From JANQIO01 sp043513815 (GTDB taxonomy: Bacteria; Pseudomonadota; Gammaproteobacteria; Pseudomonadales; Halieaceae), in NCBI GenBank assembly GCA_043513815.1, contig CP121313.1, positions 992,001 to 1,056,000 on the forward strand: 64,000 bases of DNA. The letters run 5' to 3'. Positions 48,729-57,789 of the stretch are shown here, piece by piece (within the stretch, counting starts at the first letter, position 1; every line of letters begins with the position of its first letter). A model generated the notes under the pieces. The model made no database searches and was not told where the DNA came from. It saw nothing but the letters and a program-made list of their open reading frames with translations. The position numbers were made by a program, and so were the translations under genes.

Positions 48729-49985
48729 TCAGCTGTTGATCACGTCAACCTTCAAACCAGTGCTGGCCTGGGGCAGGCTGGTGGTCAGTACGTCACCTTT
48801 CAGGCCGTTATGTTCCGGCCGCACCAGCAGTTGCACCTGGCCATTGCTGTCGACACGACGGCCCAGTGTCTGAACCTGTACGCCGCGCAGGCGACCTTCG
48901 ACAACGGTGTAGATGCGATCATCGCCATACAGGCTTTGCACCGGTACGCCGGTGACCTGCTCCAGTACCGGCATGACCACGGTGACGTCGACCGCCTTGC
49001 CAAGCTCGAGGCTTTCGTCGGCACCCACTCGGAACAGTCCGTCAACACCGGAGCGCCCCTCGCTGACTTCCGCCGCCAGGTGCTGAAGTTCAATGGAGCG
49101 GAAGCTGCCGTCATCCAGTCGCGCGTGGATGGTTTGTCCCCGGGCCAGCGCCTGCTTGATGGGGTTTACTGAAGAGCCCGGTAGCGTGACACGGACCTGG
49201 AGTGCCGCGGTATCGTAAATTTCCAGCAGTACTTCTCCTTCACGCACACGGTCTCCCGGGGAAGCTTCAATGCGCGAAACACGGCCGCGAAAGGGAGCGG
49301 TCACGAGGGTCCGCGACAAGCGCAGCTCCTGCTCTGCCTGCAGCGCTTCGGCGCGCTCCAGGGCGGCTTCCACTGTGGCCAGTCGCTGGGGAAAGTTATC
49401 GACCTTGAGCTTCTGCTCAGCCAGCTGAATAGCCTGCCGCGCCACCGCAGCGCGGGTGTCTTCCAGTTGCTCGGTGGCCACCAGGTTTTGCTGGGCAAGT
49501 TTCTCCAGGCGGTTGCGCTTGGCCAGCGTCAGCTCGTGCAATTCCTGCATGTGCTTGAGCACTTCCTTGTCCACGGCGTGTTGGTTACGCAGGGTGGCCA
49601 GCGCGGCGCGCGCCTCTGTGGCATCCGCCTGGCGCTGCTGGAAGCGCAGGTCCTCATCGGCGTCGTCCAGTGCCATCAGTACGTCACCCTTGTTGACCAA
49701 CTGGCCTTCGCTGACATTCAGCGAATTGACAGTGGCGGTGACGGCCGCGGTGAGCTGGGCGTGGCGCGGGGTTTCCACCCGGCCGAACAGCCGCAGTTCC
49801 GGCGCCAGGCTCTCGGCGACGGCGGGCATCGTCGTGACCGGGTAGACCTTTTCCTCGACCTCGGTGACATCGTGGCTGGGGGCTGTGGCCATCAGGGTGC
49901 CGGTGGTCGCCAGCCCCACCGCCGCTACGATCAGCAGCGCGCGGTTCTTCCGTGAGGGCTTTTTAATTCGCATATTGAACTTCAT
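48729..49985 (-). CDS. RND efflux periplasmic adaptor (operon 2)
   Basis: The 418-residue protein starts at the ATG at 49985, six bases after an AAGGAG site, and overlaps the end of the permease gene by 23 bases. It has one N-terminal span (ALLIVAAVGLATTGTLMATA), a lipoyl domain (VNSLNVSEGQLVNKGDVLMALDD), and a long coiled-coil hairpin (residues about 110-215: FQQRQADATEARAALATLR and onward). The beta-barrel and membrane-proximal domains follow. The order permease then adaptor is the reverse of operon 1. Confidence 0.9.
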   Translation of the reverse strand: MKFNMRIKKPSRKNRALLIVAAVGLATTGTLMATAPSHDVTEVEEKVYPVTTMPAVAESLAPELRLFGRVETPRHAQLTAAVTATVNSLNVSEGQLVNKGDVLMALDDADEDLRFQQRQADATEARAALATLRNQHAVDKEVLKHMQELHELTLAKRNRLEKLAQQNLVATEQLEDTRAAVARQAIQLAEQKLKVDNFPQRLATVEAALERAEALQAEQELRLSRTLVTAPFRGRVSRIEASPGDRVREGEVLLEIYDTAALQVRVTLPGSSVNPIKQALARGQTIHARLDDGSFRSIELQHLAAEVSEGRSGVDGLFRVGADESLELGKAVDVTVVMPVLEQVTGVPVQSLYGDDRIYTVVEGRLRGVQVQTLGRRVDSNGQVQLLVRPEHNGLKGDVLTTSLPQASTGLKVDVINS

Positions 49986-52900
49986 CGTGAACTCCTTCGC
50001 GACGCATCGGAGCCAGTTGCTCCAGTACAGACAGAATGGTGGGAATAACAAAGAGAATCAGGGTGGTGCCGTACAGCAGGCCGAAGCAGATCACCACCGC
50101 CAGTGGCACCATGACTTCACCCATGGGTGAGCTTTCCAGCATCAACGGGCCCAGCCCGAAGGTGGTGGTCAGCGAGGTCAGGATCACCGGGCGCAGGCGC
50201 TGCCTGCAGGCCTCTTCCAGGGCCGCGTGCGCGTCCAGGCCACGCTCGCGTGCCTCCCGGTAGGAGGTAATCAGGATGATGGAATCGTTGACGATCACGC
50301 CGGTCAGGGTAAACACGCCCATGATCGCCAGTGCGCCAAGGTTAAGGCCCAGCAGGTAAAGCCCTCCCAGTGCGCCGGTCAGGCCCAGCGGGATGGCGGC
50401 CATCACCGCCAGTGGCCAGCTCCAGGAGGCGAATATCCAGGCCAGGATCAGGTAGATCAGCAGCAGGCCAATGACGGCGCCCATCATCATATCGCCAAGC
50501 ACCTGGGCTTCCTCGGCGGAGCCCTCGCCCAGGCCGTAGCTAACGTCGTACTTCTGCAGGATGTCGGGAATCACCGTGGCTTCCAGTTCGTCGATGATGG
50601 CCATGGCGGTGTTGATCTTCTTGTCCACGTGGGCGTAGACGTTCACCGCCTTCCTGGCGTCCCGGTGCTGGATACGATCGATGCCGCGGCGGCTGCTGAC
50701 TTCGGCGACCGCCGGCAGCGGCATCACTTCACCCGAAGGTGTCGAAATCGGCAGGCTGTACAGCGTGTTCAGGCTGTCACGCTCTGCCGCCGGCAGGCTG
50801 ACGTTCACCTCCAGCTCGGCGTCGTTCTCGGTAAACAGTTGCACCCGGTGGTTTTCGAAAGCGGCGCGCAGCTGGCGACCCACCTCGGCGCTGGTCAGGC
50901 CCAGGCTGCGGCCCTCGGTATTGAGATTGATAATCCACTGCTCCTTGCCGTAGGGCAGGTCGTCGAAGGCGCTCAGTACTCCCGGGTAGGTCGAGAGTTT
51001 GTCGGCCAGTTCCTCGGCGGCCGCTTTCAATACCTGCACATCGTCACCGGAGAAGTACAGTTGCACGTCCGGCCAGTTGCCCTCACCGGAGCCGATATTG
51101 AGGCGCTCCACCATGGGTGTGCTGGGCAGTCGTTCCTGCCAGGCGGCGATGAACTCTTCCAGGGTCACCTTACGTTGCTCCGGCGAGATCAGTTCCACCC
51201 ACAGGGCGGCGTACTGGCGACCGGATTTGCGCTGTTCGTCGAGCACCGCGAAATTGCGATTGATAACATGGGTGACGATCAGGCCACCGCCCAGTGCGCG
51301 GTCGGTTTCCTCGGCGGCCTGGGCCATGGTTTCCAGCCAGGCTTCCTTCTGGTGTTCGGTGGTGCCGGCGGAGAACTGCATGTAGGCGTCGGCGAACTCG
51401 AAGTCGATGTTGACGTTAAGGTCTGGCTTCACCCGGCCGGTGGCCAGCAGGCTGATGGCAATCACAAAGCCGAACAGGGCAATGGCCAGCACCGAGCGCC
51501 GGTTGCCCAATGCGGTGTGCAGGGTGGGCAGGTAGAGGTTGTCGCGGAAGTGGTTGAAGCGGGCGTCAAACCAGTTGCGCATGCGCGAGGGCTTTTCATG
51601 CTCCATGGCGCTGAAGCTGTGGCGCAGGTGGCCGGGCATGATCAGGAAGCACTCGATCAGAGAGGCAATGATCACGCACACCATCAGCAGGGGAATCTCG
51701 CGGATAAAGGGCTCGTCGACGGCGAGCAGCGGCAGGAAGGCCGCCAGGGTGGTCAGCGAGGAAGCCATCACTGGCGCGAACATCCGCTGGGCGCCTTGTG
51801 CGGCGGAATTCACCGGCCCATGACCCTTCTCGTACAGCGCTAGTGAGTGCTCACCGACAACGATAGCGTCGTCCACCACAATCCCCAGGGCCATCACCAC
51901 GCCGATCATGCTGATGAAGTTGATGCTGCCCCCGAAGGCGTAGAAAACTGCCAGTGCGCCCATGAAGGACACCGGGATGCCCACAGTAACCCAGAAGGCG
52001 GCACGGCCGTTGAGGAACAGGAACAGGGTGGCGATGACCAGCAGCAGGCCGCCGACACCATTCTTGAAGACCAGGGCAATCTGGTTATAGGCAAAGCGCC
52101 AGGCTTCCAGCCAGATAGTGACCTTTACACCGCGCTCTTCCAGTGCCTGGGCGTTTTCCGCCTCCCAGGCGTAGAGGATGTCGGCGGCGTCCAGCGTATC
52201 GGAGTCGATGCCCCGGCGCAGGCGAATCATGATGGCCGGGCGGTTTTCATAGTAGAGCATGCGTTGGTCGTCTTTCTGGCGGCGTTCGACCTGGGCCACA
52301 TCGCCCAGCCGCAACAGCTTGCCGTCTTCACCGATGCGGACGGGAAGCTGTTCGAATTCTTCTGCGCTGCGGCGCTGGTCGAGGCTGCGCAGCTTGCGCT
52401 GGAGCTGGCCACCGCCGGCGTTGCCGGCGGGCACGTCGGCGCTGGAATCGAGCACGCTGGCAGCAATATCCGACAGTGGAACGCCCAGCTCAAACAGGGT
52501 CTTGCTGTCGATTTGAATGGCAATCTCTTCTTCCGGCACGCCGCGGAATTCCACCTTGTCGACGCCGCGGGCCAGCAGGTCGCGCTCGATCTCACGGGCA
52601 ATGGGTACCAGTTCTTCCACGGTGCCGTCGCTGGAGATCAGAATCGCAGCGATCGTGTCCAGCCACTGCATGCGCTGGATAATCGGCGGCTCGATATCCA
52701 CCGGCAGGTCACGCACCTGGCCCACGGCCTGCTTGACCCGGTCGAGGGCTTCGATCATGTCGGTGCCCTTATCGAAGCCCACCTGGACACTGCTCATACC
52801 GTCAGAGGTGGAAGAGGTCAGCTTGTTGAGCCGGGTGAGGGAGCGCAGCTGGTACTCCATGGGTTGGGTCACCAGACGCTCAACATCCTCGGCACTGGCG

Positions 52901-53091
52901 CCGGGCCAGGCCACATCCACGCTCACCTGGTGGGAGTCCTGGGTCGGATTGAGCTGCACCGTAAGCTGGCGAATGCCCCAGATGCCCGCCAGAATCAGCA
53001 TGATCATCAGCAGGTTGGAGGCCAGCCGATGGCGGGTGAATGTTTCGACCAGGTAATGAGGTTTACTGAAATCTGGCGAGTGCATGGGCAT
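49963..53091 (-). CDS. RND-family efflux permease (operon 2)
   Basis: The 1042-residue protein has the usual 12-span design. Key parts are VSVDVAWPGASAEDVERLVTQPMEYQLRSL in the first loop, and MALGIVVDDAIVVGEHSL with the TM4 aspartates (about residue 405). The second half has TLTGVIVNDSIILITSYREARERGLDAHAALEEACRQRLRPVILTSLTT. The start MPMHSPDFSKPHYLVETFTRH agrees with family members. Sequence differences from the pump at 41908 show they are old paralogues. The promoter region contains the palindrome at 53108. No outer-membrane gene is adjacent. Confidence 0.92.
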   Translation of the reverse strand: MPMHSPDFSKPHYLVETFTRHRLASNLLMIMLILAGIWGIRQLTVQLNPTQDSHQVSVDVAWPGASAEDVERLVTQPMEYQLRSLTRLNKLTSSTSDGMSSVQVGFDKGTDMIEALDRVKQAVGQVRDLPVDIEPPIIQRMQWLDTIAAILISSDGTVEELVPIAREIERDLLARGVDKVEFRGVPEEEIAIQIDSKTLFELGVPLSDIAASVLDSSADVPAGNAGGGQLQRKLRSLDQRRSAEEFEQLPVRIGEDGKLLRLGDVAQVERRQKDDQRMLYYENRPAIMIRLRRGIDSDTLDAADILYAWEAENAQALEERGVKVTIWLEAWRFAYNQIALVFKNGVGGLLLVIATLFLFLNGRAAFWVTVGIPVSFMGALAVFYAFGGSINFISMIGVVMALGIVVDDAIVVGEHSLALYEKGHGPVNSAAQGAQRMFAPVMASSLTTLAAFLPLLAVDEPFIREIPLLMVCVIIASLIECFLIMPGHLRHSFSAMEHEKPSRMRNWFDARFNHFRDNLYLPTLHTALGNRRSVLAIALFGFVIAISLLATGRVKPDLNVNIDFEFADAYMQFSAGTTEHQKEAWLETMAQAAEETDRALGGGLIVTHVINRNFAVLDEQRKSGRQYAALWVELISPEQRKVTLEEFIAAWQERLPSTPMVERLNIGSGEGNWPDVQLYFSGDDVQVLKAAAEELADKLSTYPGVLSAFDDLPYGKEQWIINLNTEGRSLGLTSAEVGRQLRAAFENHRVQLFTENDAELEVNVSLPAAERDSLNTLYSLPISTPSGEVMPLPAVAEVSSRRGIDRIQHRDARKAVNVYAHVDKKINTAMAIIDELEATVIPDILQKYDVSYGLGEGSAEEAQVLGDMMMGAVIGLLLIYLILAWIFASWSWPLAVMAAIPLGLTGALGGLYLLGLNLGALAIMGVFTLTGVIVNDSIILITSYREARERGLDAHAALEEACRQRLRPVILTSLTTTFGLGPLMLESSPMGEVMVPLAVVICFGLLYGTTLILFVIPTILSVLEQLAPMRREGVHDEVQYAN

Positions 53092-53107
53092 TTGTCATGT
53101 TTGTTTA

Positions 53108-53129
53108 GTGTTATACGCAACTATAACAC
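53108..53129. promoter_or_regulatory. Perfect inverted repeat upstream of RND operon 2
   Basis: GTGTTATA and TATAACAC are perfect inverted arms of eight bases separated by CGCAAC. On the minus strand the sequence TATAGTTGCG would lie at the -10 position of the RND promoter. The site begins 17 bases before the permease start. It is a likely operator for a dimeric repressor. Confidence 0.65.
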
Positions 53130-53245
53130 CACATCAGTGGGAGGGGGCAAGCTGGTTTTTAGAAATTTTTGTTCTGAGGCGGCGATTGCTCAATTCCCGG
53201 TGGACTTAAAAACTACCGCGACCGACTATCTATACCGACCGGAAA

Positions 53246-53274
53246 GGCCTGCTTCAGGCCGCTGTATCTATACT
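53246..53274 (+). promoter_or_regulatory. Possible promoter of maoC-like gene with overlapping hairpin
   Basis: A TATACT box (53269-53274) is preceded by the inverted repeat GGCCTGCTTCAGGCC, which covers the -35 region. No good -35 hexamer is seen, so activation or repression at the repeat is possible. The gene starts at 53319 after an AAAAGGAGG ribosome site. Confidence 0.35.
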
Positions 53275-53318
53275 AAAAAGCCAGCTAAATTAATGACTTA
53301 AGCTAAAAGGAGGCCGCC

Positions 53319-53774
53319 GTGACCACGACCTATGAGAACCCCGCCGCACTGCTTGAAGCCCCGGGTACCGCACTGGGACCCACCGACTGGATGGAGGTGA
53401 CCCAGGAGCGCATCGACCAGTTTGCCGAGGCCACCGGTGATCACCAGTGGATTCACGTGGACCCGGAGCGGGCCAAAGACGGGCCGTTTGGCGCCACTAT
53501 CGCCCATGGCTACCTGACCCTGTCGCTGGCCAACCTGTTCCTGCCCGACCTCATGCGTGTCGAGAACACATCGATGGGGGTGAACTACGGTTGCGAGAAA
53601 GTGCGCTTCCCGTCCCCGGTCCCGGTAGGCAGCCGCCTGCGCGGGCAAGGGGAAGTGGTCAGTGCCGAGGAAGTCAAAGGCGGTGTGCAGGTGGTCGTGC
53701 GCATTACCGTGGAAATCGAAAACAGCGACCGCCCCGCCTGCGTGGTCGACACCATTTCCCGCTTCTTCCCGTAG
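53319..53774 (+). CDS. MaoC-family (R)-specific enoyl-CoA hydratase
   Basis: The 151-residue hot-dog-fold protein starts with GTG after a strong AAGGAGG site. The hydratase motif is FAEATGDHQWIHVDPERAKDGPFGATIAHGYLTLSL, with catalytic Asp and His in the DHQWIH and AHG segments. The C-terminal FPSPVPVGSRLRGQGEVV is characteristic. It hydrates trans-enoyl-CoA in fatty acid metabolism or supplies PHA precursors; no other beta-oxidation genes lie beside it. Confidence 0.88.
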   Translation: MTTTYENPAALLEAPGTALGPTDWMEVTQERIDQFAEATGDHQWIHVDPERAKDGPFGATIAHGYLTLSLANLFLPDLMRVENTSMGVNYGCEKVRFPSPVPVGSRLRGQGEVVSAEEVKGGVQVVVRITVEIENSDRPACVVDTISRFFP

Positions 53775-53789
53775 TGGGAAAGAGAAGTA

Positions 53790-53873
53790 GGGGGCAGACC
53801 ACATTTTTGATCACTTCTGCTGCATGCAGGCGCCAGGACGCCACAAAACCGCTTAAAAATGGGGCCTGACCCC
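53790..53873. repeat. REP-like palindromic element
   Basis: The outer arms GGGGCAGACCACATTTTT and AAAAATGGGGCCTGACCCC are imperfect inverted copies, with an inner segment GGCGCCAGGACGCCACAAAACCGCTT. This type of GGGGTCAGACCCCATTTTT element is familiar as a dispersed palindromic repeat in gammaproteobacteria. It lies between the MaoC gene and the secreted protein gene. Confidence 0.55.
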
Positions 53874-53969
53874 GACTAATGCCAATTGGTGTGGCGGTCT
53901 GTTTGTGGAGGGAGAAAAAGGCCGGGTTAGGCTGTGCCGCCCCCGGCGGTAGGAAAAGCTGCGGGCTGG

Positions 53970-54338
53970 TTACCGTGTGGCTACAGCGTCGACCGGGTCT
54001 GGCTGGTAGTGCCAGCGGCCGGCTTCAAGGGCAAAGTAAGTGACTTTGCCCATACGGCGAGCTTCGCATTCCACCCGGTAGGCCCGCGGTGCCTCGCCCC
54101 GGGTTTCCAGGTTCAGGTAGTAGTGGTAGCGATCCGCGGCGGGCTGCGGCGCGGCGTAGGTGTCACCTTCTTTCAGCGCCAGGCCATGCTCTCGGCTAAC
54201 GCTGTCGATGCGCTCCAGGCAGGCCCGATGGGCCTCGGCATCCGGTGCCAGGTCGGCGCGGGCGGCACCGGCAGAGAGCAGGGTGGCGGCGCTGGCCGCC
54301 AGCAGGAAAGGAAGGCTGAGTAGTGCTCGAGTGTTCAT
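53970..54338 (-). CDS. Small secreted protein of unknown function
   Basis: The 122-residue protein has a signal peptide (LLSLPFLLAASAATLLSAGAARA, cut before DLAPD). The mature part has two cysteines (HRACLERIDSVSREHG and YRVECEARRMGKVTYF). It ends in YQPDPVDAVATR. I do not recognise the family. It is divergent from the HxlR gene and its predicted promoter carries the shared 11-base motif. Confidence 0.65.
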   Translation of the reverse strand: MNTRALLSLPFLLAASAATLLSAGAARADLAPDAEAHRACLERIDSVSREHGLALKEGDTYAAPQPAADRYHYYLNLETRGEAPRAYRVECEARRMGKVTYFALEAGRWHYQPDPVDAVATR

Positions 54339-54406
54339 GGGCAAATCCCCCAATTTAAAGTCATCACTATGGACAGGGATGGGGTGCATTCTTCAATAAG
54401 TTGTAA

Positions 54407-54460
54407 AACGCAACTAATCCCTTAACGCAACTATAGCATTAAAGTTCTATAATGCAACTA
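54407..54460. promoter_or_regulatory. Three copies of ACGCAACTA-type motif in a divergent promoter
   Basis: The copies start at 54408 and 54425 (ACGCAACTA) and 54452 (ATGCAACTA). On the minus strand, TTGCAT (54452-54457) and TATAGT (54430-54435) are 16 bases apart, forming a predicted promoter for the secreted protein. On the plus strand a perfect TATAAT (54448-54453) precedes the HxlR gene. Thus the motif overlaps both. Confidence 0.6.
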
Positions 54461-54619
54461 ATTTGAATTGAGGGCCGTTTTTGGGTATCGTGCGCACCAT
54501 GCGTTAAGGGAAGACTGCGAATAAGACGGTCTCCGGCTTTAACTAGCGCGGCCCGCCGACGGCGGGAAAATCAGGCGGATGTCCATTACCCGCGAACAGG
54601 AACAACAACCCGGAATCTC

Positions 54620-55165
54620 ATGGTCAAAAAATCTTTCAGTGATATGGCGTGCTCCGTGGCTCAGGCCATGGATGTGATCGGCGAGTGGTGGAGCATGCTG
54701 GTGGTGCGCGACTTTTTTGTCGGCGGCGGTCGGCGGCGCTTCGAGCAACTCCGCGACAGCCTGGGCATCTCCCGCAATATCCTTACCGAGCGGCTCCGTA
54801 CGTTGACCGAGGCGGGTGTGATCGAAAAAGTGCCGCTGCAGGAAGGCGGTCGCCGCCATGCCTACCAACTCACTGAAAAGGGCCGTGACCTGCTGCCGGT
54901 GCTGATCGCCATCATGCAGTGGTGGGACCGCTGGGAGCAGGAACCCGATCAACGCTACATGAACGTACGCGATCGCGAGCACGGTGAAGAGATTGAGCAG
55001 GTAGAAGTGCGCAGCAGTCGCGGCGAAACCTTGCACTACCAGGACTTGTTCATGACCCTGCGTACGCCCCGCGGTGAAATAAAGATTCGTGAGTGGCCGC
55101 TGGATTTTCGTTCCCTGTCGGAAGATGACCTGATCGACGTGCCGACTGAGAAAAAGGCTTCCTGA
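54620..55165 (+). CDS. HxlR-family transcriptional regulator
   Basis: The 181-residue protein has the HxlR winged helix: CSVAQAMDVIGEWWSMLVVRDFFVGGGRRRFEQLRDSLGISRNILTERLRTLTEAGVIEKVPLQEGGRRHAYQLTEKGRDLLPVL. The HxlR cysteine near the N-terminus (MACSVAQ) is conserved and often senses oxidants or quinones. The C-terminal extension of about 70 residues is longer than usual. It may bind the motif found in its own promoter and in that of RND operon 2. Confidence 0.85.
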   Translation: MVKKSFSDMACSVAQAMDVIGEWWSMLVVRDFFVGGGRRRFEQLRDSLGISRNILTERLRTLTEAGVIEKVPLQEGGRRHAYQLTEKGRDLLPVLIAIMQWWDRWEQEPDQRYMNVRDREHGEEIEQVEVRSSRGETLHYQDLFMTLRTPRGEIKIREWPLDFRSLSEDDLIDVPTEKKAS

Positions 55166-55169
55166 CGCC

Positions 55170-55856
55170 TTGGAATTCAACAGCACCGAAACCGCCCCAG
55201 TCTATCCGTCTGCCACCGTGGTGTTGGTGCGCAGTGTAGAAACCTCTTTGGAAGTCTTGATGGTGCGTCGTTCGCGGGATTTGCGCCACATGGGCGGCAT
55301 GTGGGTCTTCCCGGGTGGACGGGTGGATCCCGCCGACGGGGACTTCGAGGCAGACCCGGAGGCCACCGCGTTGGCGGCGGCAGTTCGCGAAACCCGGGAA
55401 GAGACGGGTCTTGAGGTCAGCGCCGACACGCTGCACTGCATCTCCCACTGGACCACACCGAAGGGCGCGAAGAAACGCTTTGCGACCTGGTTTTACGCCG
55501 GCCTGCTGCATGTGGAGCAGGACGTGGTCGTGGATGGGGGTGAGATTGCCGAGCACCGCTGGGTGCGTCCGGCAGACGCCCTGGCCGAGCAGACGCGCGG
55601 CGAGCTGAAGCTGATGCCACCGACCTTTATTACGCTACTGGAACTGGAACGCTTCGGCTGCTGCGAAGTGCTGGAACAGGAAGCGCCGGCGATGGAACCG
55701 ATCCGGTACGCCCCGAAGGTGACCGAACTGGATGGCGCACTACACTTCCTGTACGCCGGCGACGCGGGCTTTGAAACCGAAGACCCGGCAGCACCCGGAG
55801 GCCGTCACCGCTGCATCATGGTCGGTGACAGCCTTGAGTACCTGCGGGAGTTTTAG
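55170..55856 (+). CDS. Nudix hydrolase
   Basis: The 228-residue protein starts with TTG four bases after the HxlR stop. The Nudix box is present: GRVDPADGD...ALAAAVRETREETGLEV, with REXXEE as RETREE. The first part (YPSATVVLVRSVETSLEVLMVRRSRDLRHMGGMWVFPGG) and the later LKLMPPTFITLLELE resemble NUDT7/NUDT19-like CoA or acyl-CoA hydrolases. The substrate is not certain. Cotranscription with hxlR is likely. Confidence 0.82.
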   Translation: MEFNSTETAPVYPSATVVLVRSVETSLEVLMVRRSRDLRHMGGMWVFPGGRVDPADGDFEADPEATALAAAVRETREETGLEVSADTLHCISHWTTPKGAKKRFATWFYAGLLHVEQDVVVDGGEIAEHRWVRPADALAEQTRGELKLMPPTFITLLELERFGCCEVLEQEAPAMEPIRYAPKVTELDGALHFLYAGDAGFETEDPAAPGGRHRCIMVGDSLEYLREF

Positions 55857-55901
55857 CCCGGCGCCGGGTCGATCAGTGATGCCCCTTGCGGGAACTGCTG
55901 A

Positions 55902-56777
55902 CTAAAACTGCGGTATCGGAGCTGGGTCTATCGGCAGCTCGGTGCGGCCATAGCGCGCCGCGCGCTCGTTGAGCTGCGCCACTGCTTCTTCCACGCCAAT
56001 CATCAGGATGAACTTGCCGGCCTTGATGCCGTCCAGGGCCACCACTGCCAGTTCGTCGAGATCCTGGAACTCCACTTCCATGCCGTATTCCTTCATCACC
56101 TTCTTGAAGTCTTCCACGGTGGGAGAGGGGATGCCGGGCTTTTCCCGGGCCAGTTCCTCGGGCCGGTTGCGGTCAGTGGTCCAGATGCCGGTGTTTAGCA
56201 TGCCGCCGGAGGGGTAGAAAATTGACGCACCGAGCTTGGTGCCTTCGCTTTGTAGCTGGGCGCCCAGGCACTCGGTGATAATGGACACCGCCGCCTTGCT
56301 CGAGGCATACACCGACTGGTAGGGCAGGGGTGATATGCCCCCATCGCCGGATGAGGTGTTGATGACACGGCCCTCCTCACCGCCTGCGATCATGCGCGGC
56401 ACGAAAGCCTGGATACCGTGTATCACGCCCATCACATTCACACCGTGAACCCAGCGCCAGTCGTTGGGCGTGGTATCCCACACGTTGGCCGAGGGCGCCG
56501 CGACACCGGCATTGTTGAACAGCAGGTGGCATACGCCGTACTGGTCGTAGACGCTGTCCGCCATGGCGTTGACCGAGTCCGGGCTGGAAACGTCGCAGAC
56601 CACGCCGCTCACCTCGCCCTTGCCCTCTAGCTCTGCCAGCGCGCGATCCAGCGCGCTCTGCTCTACATCACCTATGACGACTTTTGCGCCCTGTGCCAAC
56701 AACTGTCGCACCAGCGCTGCACCAATACCGCTGGCGCCACCGGTTACGACTGCCACTTTGCCTTCAAAACTGTCCAT
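55902..56777 (-). CDS. Short-chain dehydrogenase/reductase
   Basis: The 291-residue SDR has the cofactor loop VVTGGASGIGAALVRQLLAQGAKVVIGD, the NNAG motif (LLFNNAGVAAPSAN) and the active site with Tyr and Lys in QSVYASSKAAV. The D in VVIGDVEQ favours NAD over NADP. The C-terminal extension (RPEELAREKPGIPSPTVEDFKKVMKEYG) is longer than in classical SDRs. The substrate is unknown. It is convergent with the Nudix gene. Confidence 0.85.
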   Translation of the reverse strand: MDSFEGKVAVVTGGASGIGAALVRQLLAQGAKVVIGDVEQSALDRALAELEGKGEVSGVVCDVSSPDSVNAMADSVYDQYGVCHLLFNNAGVAAPSANVWDTTPNDWRWVHGVNVMGVIHGIQAFVPRMIAGGEEGRVINTSSGDGGISPLPYQSVYASSKAAVSIITECLGAQLQSEGTKLGASIFYPSGGMLNTGIWTTDRNRPEELAREKPGIPSPTVEDFKKVMKEYGMEVEFQDLDELAVVALDGIKAGKFILMIGVEEAVAQLNERAARYGRTELPIDPAPIPQF

Positions 56778-56868
56778 GGGTTACTCCTCAATTCGGAAGC
56801 CGTCAGTCTAGCAAGCGGAGCGCCTTCGCCCGCCCCGGGCGGTTCAACATACCCGACTGCGGGCGCGC

Positions 56869-57666
56869 TTAGCGCACGGCCCCACCGCCATCCACGCAAA
56901 GCACCTGCCCGGTAATGTAGGAGGCCCGGTCCGACAACAGGAACACCACCGCCTCGGCAATCTCGCCGGGTTCACCCAGGCGGGCCATGGGCATGGACTG
57001 CATCAACAGGTCTCTCTGGGCCGGGTGTTCAGCAAAGTGGCGCTCCACACCCGGCGTGCGGATGGTGCCGGGTGACACCGCGTTGATGCGTACGCCCTGG
57101 GCCGCCACCTCGGCCGCGGTGCTCTTGGTGAGGATGTTCACGCCGCCCTTGGCGCTGGCGTAGGCGGCGTTGTGGGCCTGTCCGCGCAGGGACGCATTGG
57201 AAGAGATATTGACGATGGCGCCGCCGCCACGTTCGAGCATGTGTTCGAGCTCGTACTTCATGCACAGCCAGGTGTTGGCCAGGCACATCGCGAGGGTTTG
57301 GTCGAACACCGATTTTTCGAACCGGTGGATGGGCCCGTGGCCGCGGCTTAAGGCCGCGCTGTTGCAGGCCAGATCCAGTTGCCCGAAGTGGTCGATGGCC
57401 TGCTGCACCATGCCGGCAACAGCAGTTTCATCGCTGACATCGGCCGCGGCGAAAAGCGCCTCACCGCCGGCTGCTTCAATGGCTGCTACGGTCTCTGCAC
57501 CGGCCTGCGCATTGAAATCAGCCACCAGCACTTTCGCGCCTTCCCGGGCGCAGGCCTCGGCGATGGCGCGGCCGATTCCCATACCGGCGCCGGTCACCAG
57601 GGTGACCTTGTCGGCCAGCAGCTGCGAAGGGGTGGCCAGTTGGCTGGGATAGGGTGCGGTGCTCAT
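56869..57666 (-). CDS. Short-chain dehydrogenase/reductase (FabG-like)
   Basis: The 265-residue SDR has TGAGMGIGRAIAEACAREGAKVLVADF, a CNSAAL motif in place of NNAG, and the catalytic AAYASAKGGV. The C-terminal motif ITGQVLCVDGGGAVR is classical. Its ASP at VADF suggests NAD. The usual asparagine is retained as N in CNSAAL. It lies next to the SDR at 55902, both on the minus strand. Confidence 0.85.
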   Translation of the reverse strand: MSTAPYPSQLATPSQLLADKVTLVTGAGMGIGRAIAEACAREGAKVLVADFNAQAGAETVAAIEAAGGEALFAAADVSDETAVAGMVQQAIDHFGQLDLACNSAALSRGHGPIHRFEKSVFDQTLAMCLANTWLCMKYELEHMLERGGGAIVNISSNASLRGQAHNAAYASAKGGVNILTKSTAAEVAAQGVRINAVSPGTIRTPGVERHFAEHPAQRDLLMQSMPMARLGEPGEIAEAVVFLLSDRASYITGQVLCVDGGGAVR

Positions 57667-57789
57667 GGCGCTTCTCCGAGTTGTCGTGCGCTATTTTAAA
57701 CTGGCACTGGCCCTTAGGCGTTCTGCCAGTGCGGGGCACGCGCTATATTGGAGTCCCATAGCACTGAATATTGAACCGGGAGAGCGCGG

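Noticed and set aside
50227..51843. Plus-strand frame (538 codons) opposite the RND permease
   Set aside because: It lies wholly within a clear RND permease and contains no recognisable domain.
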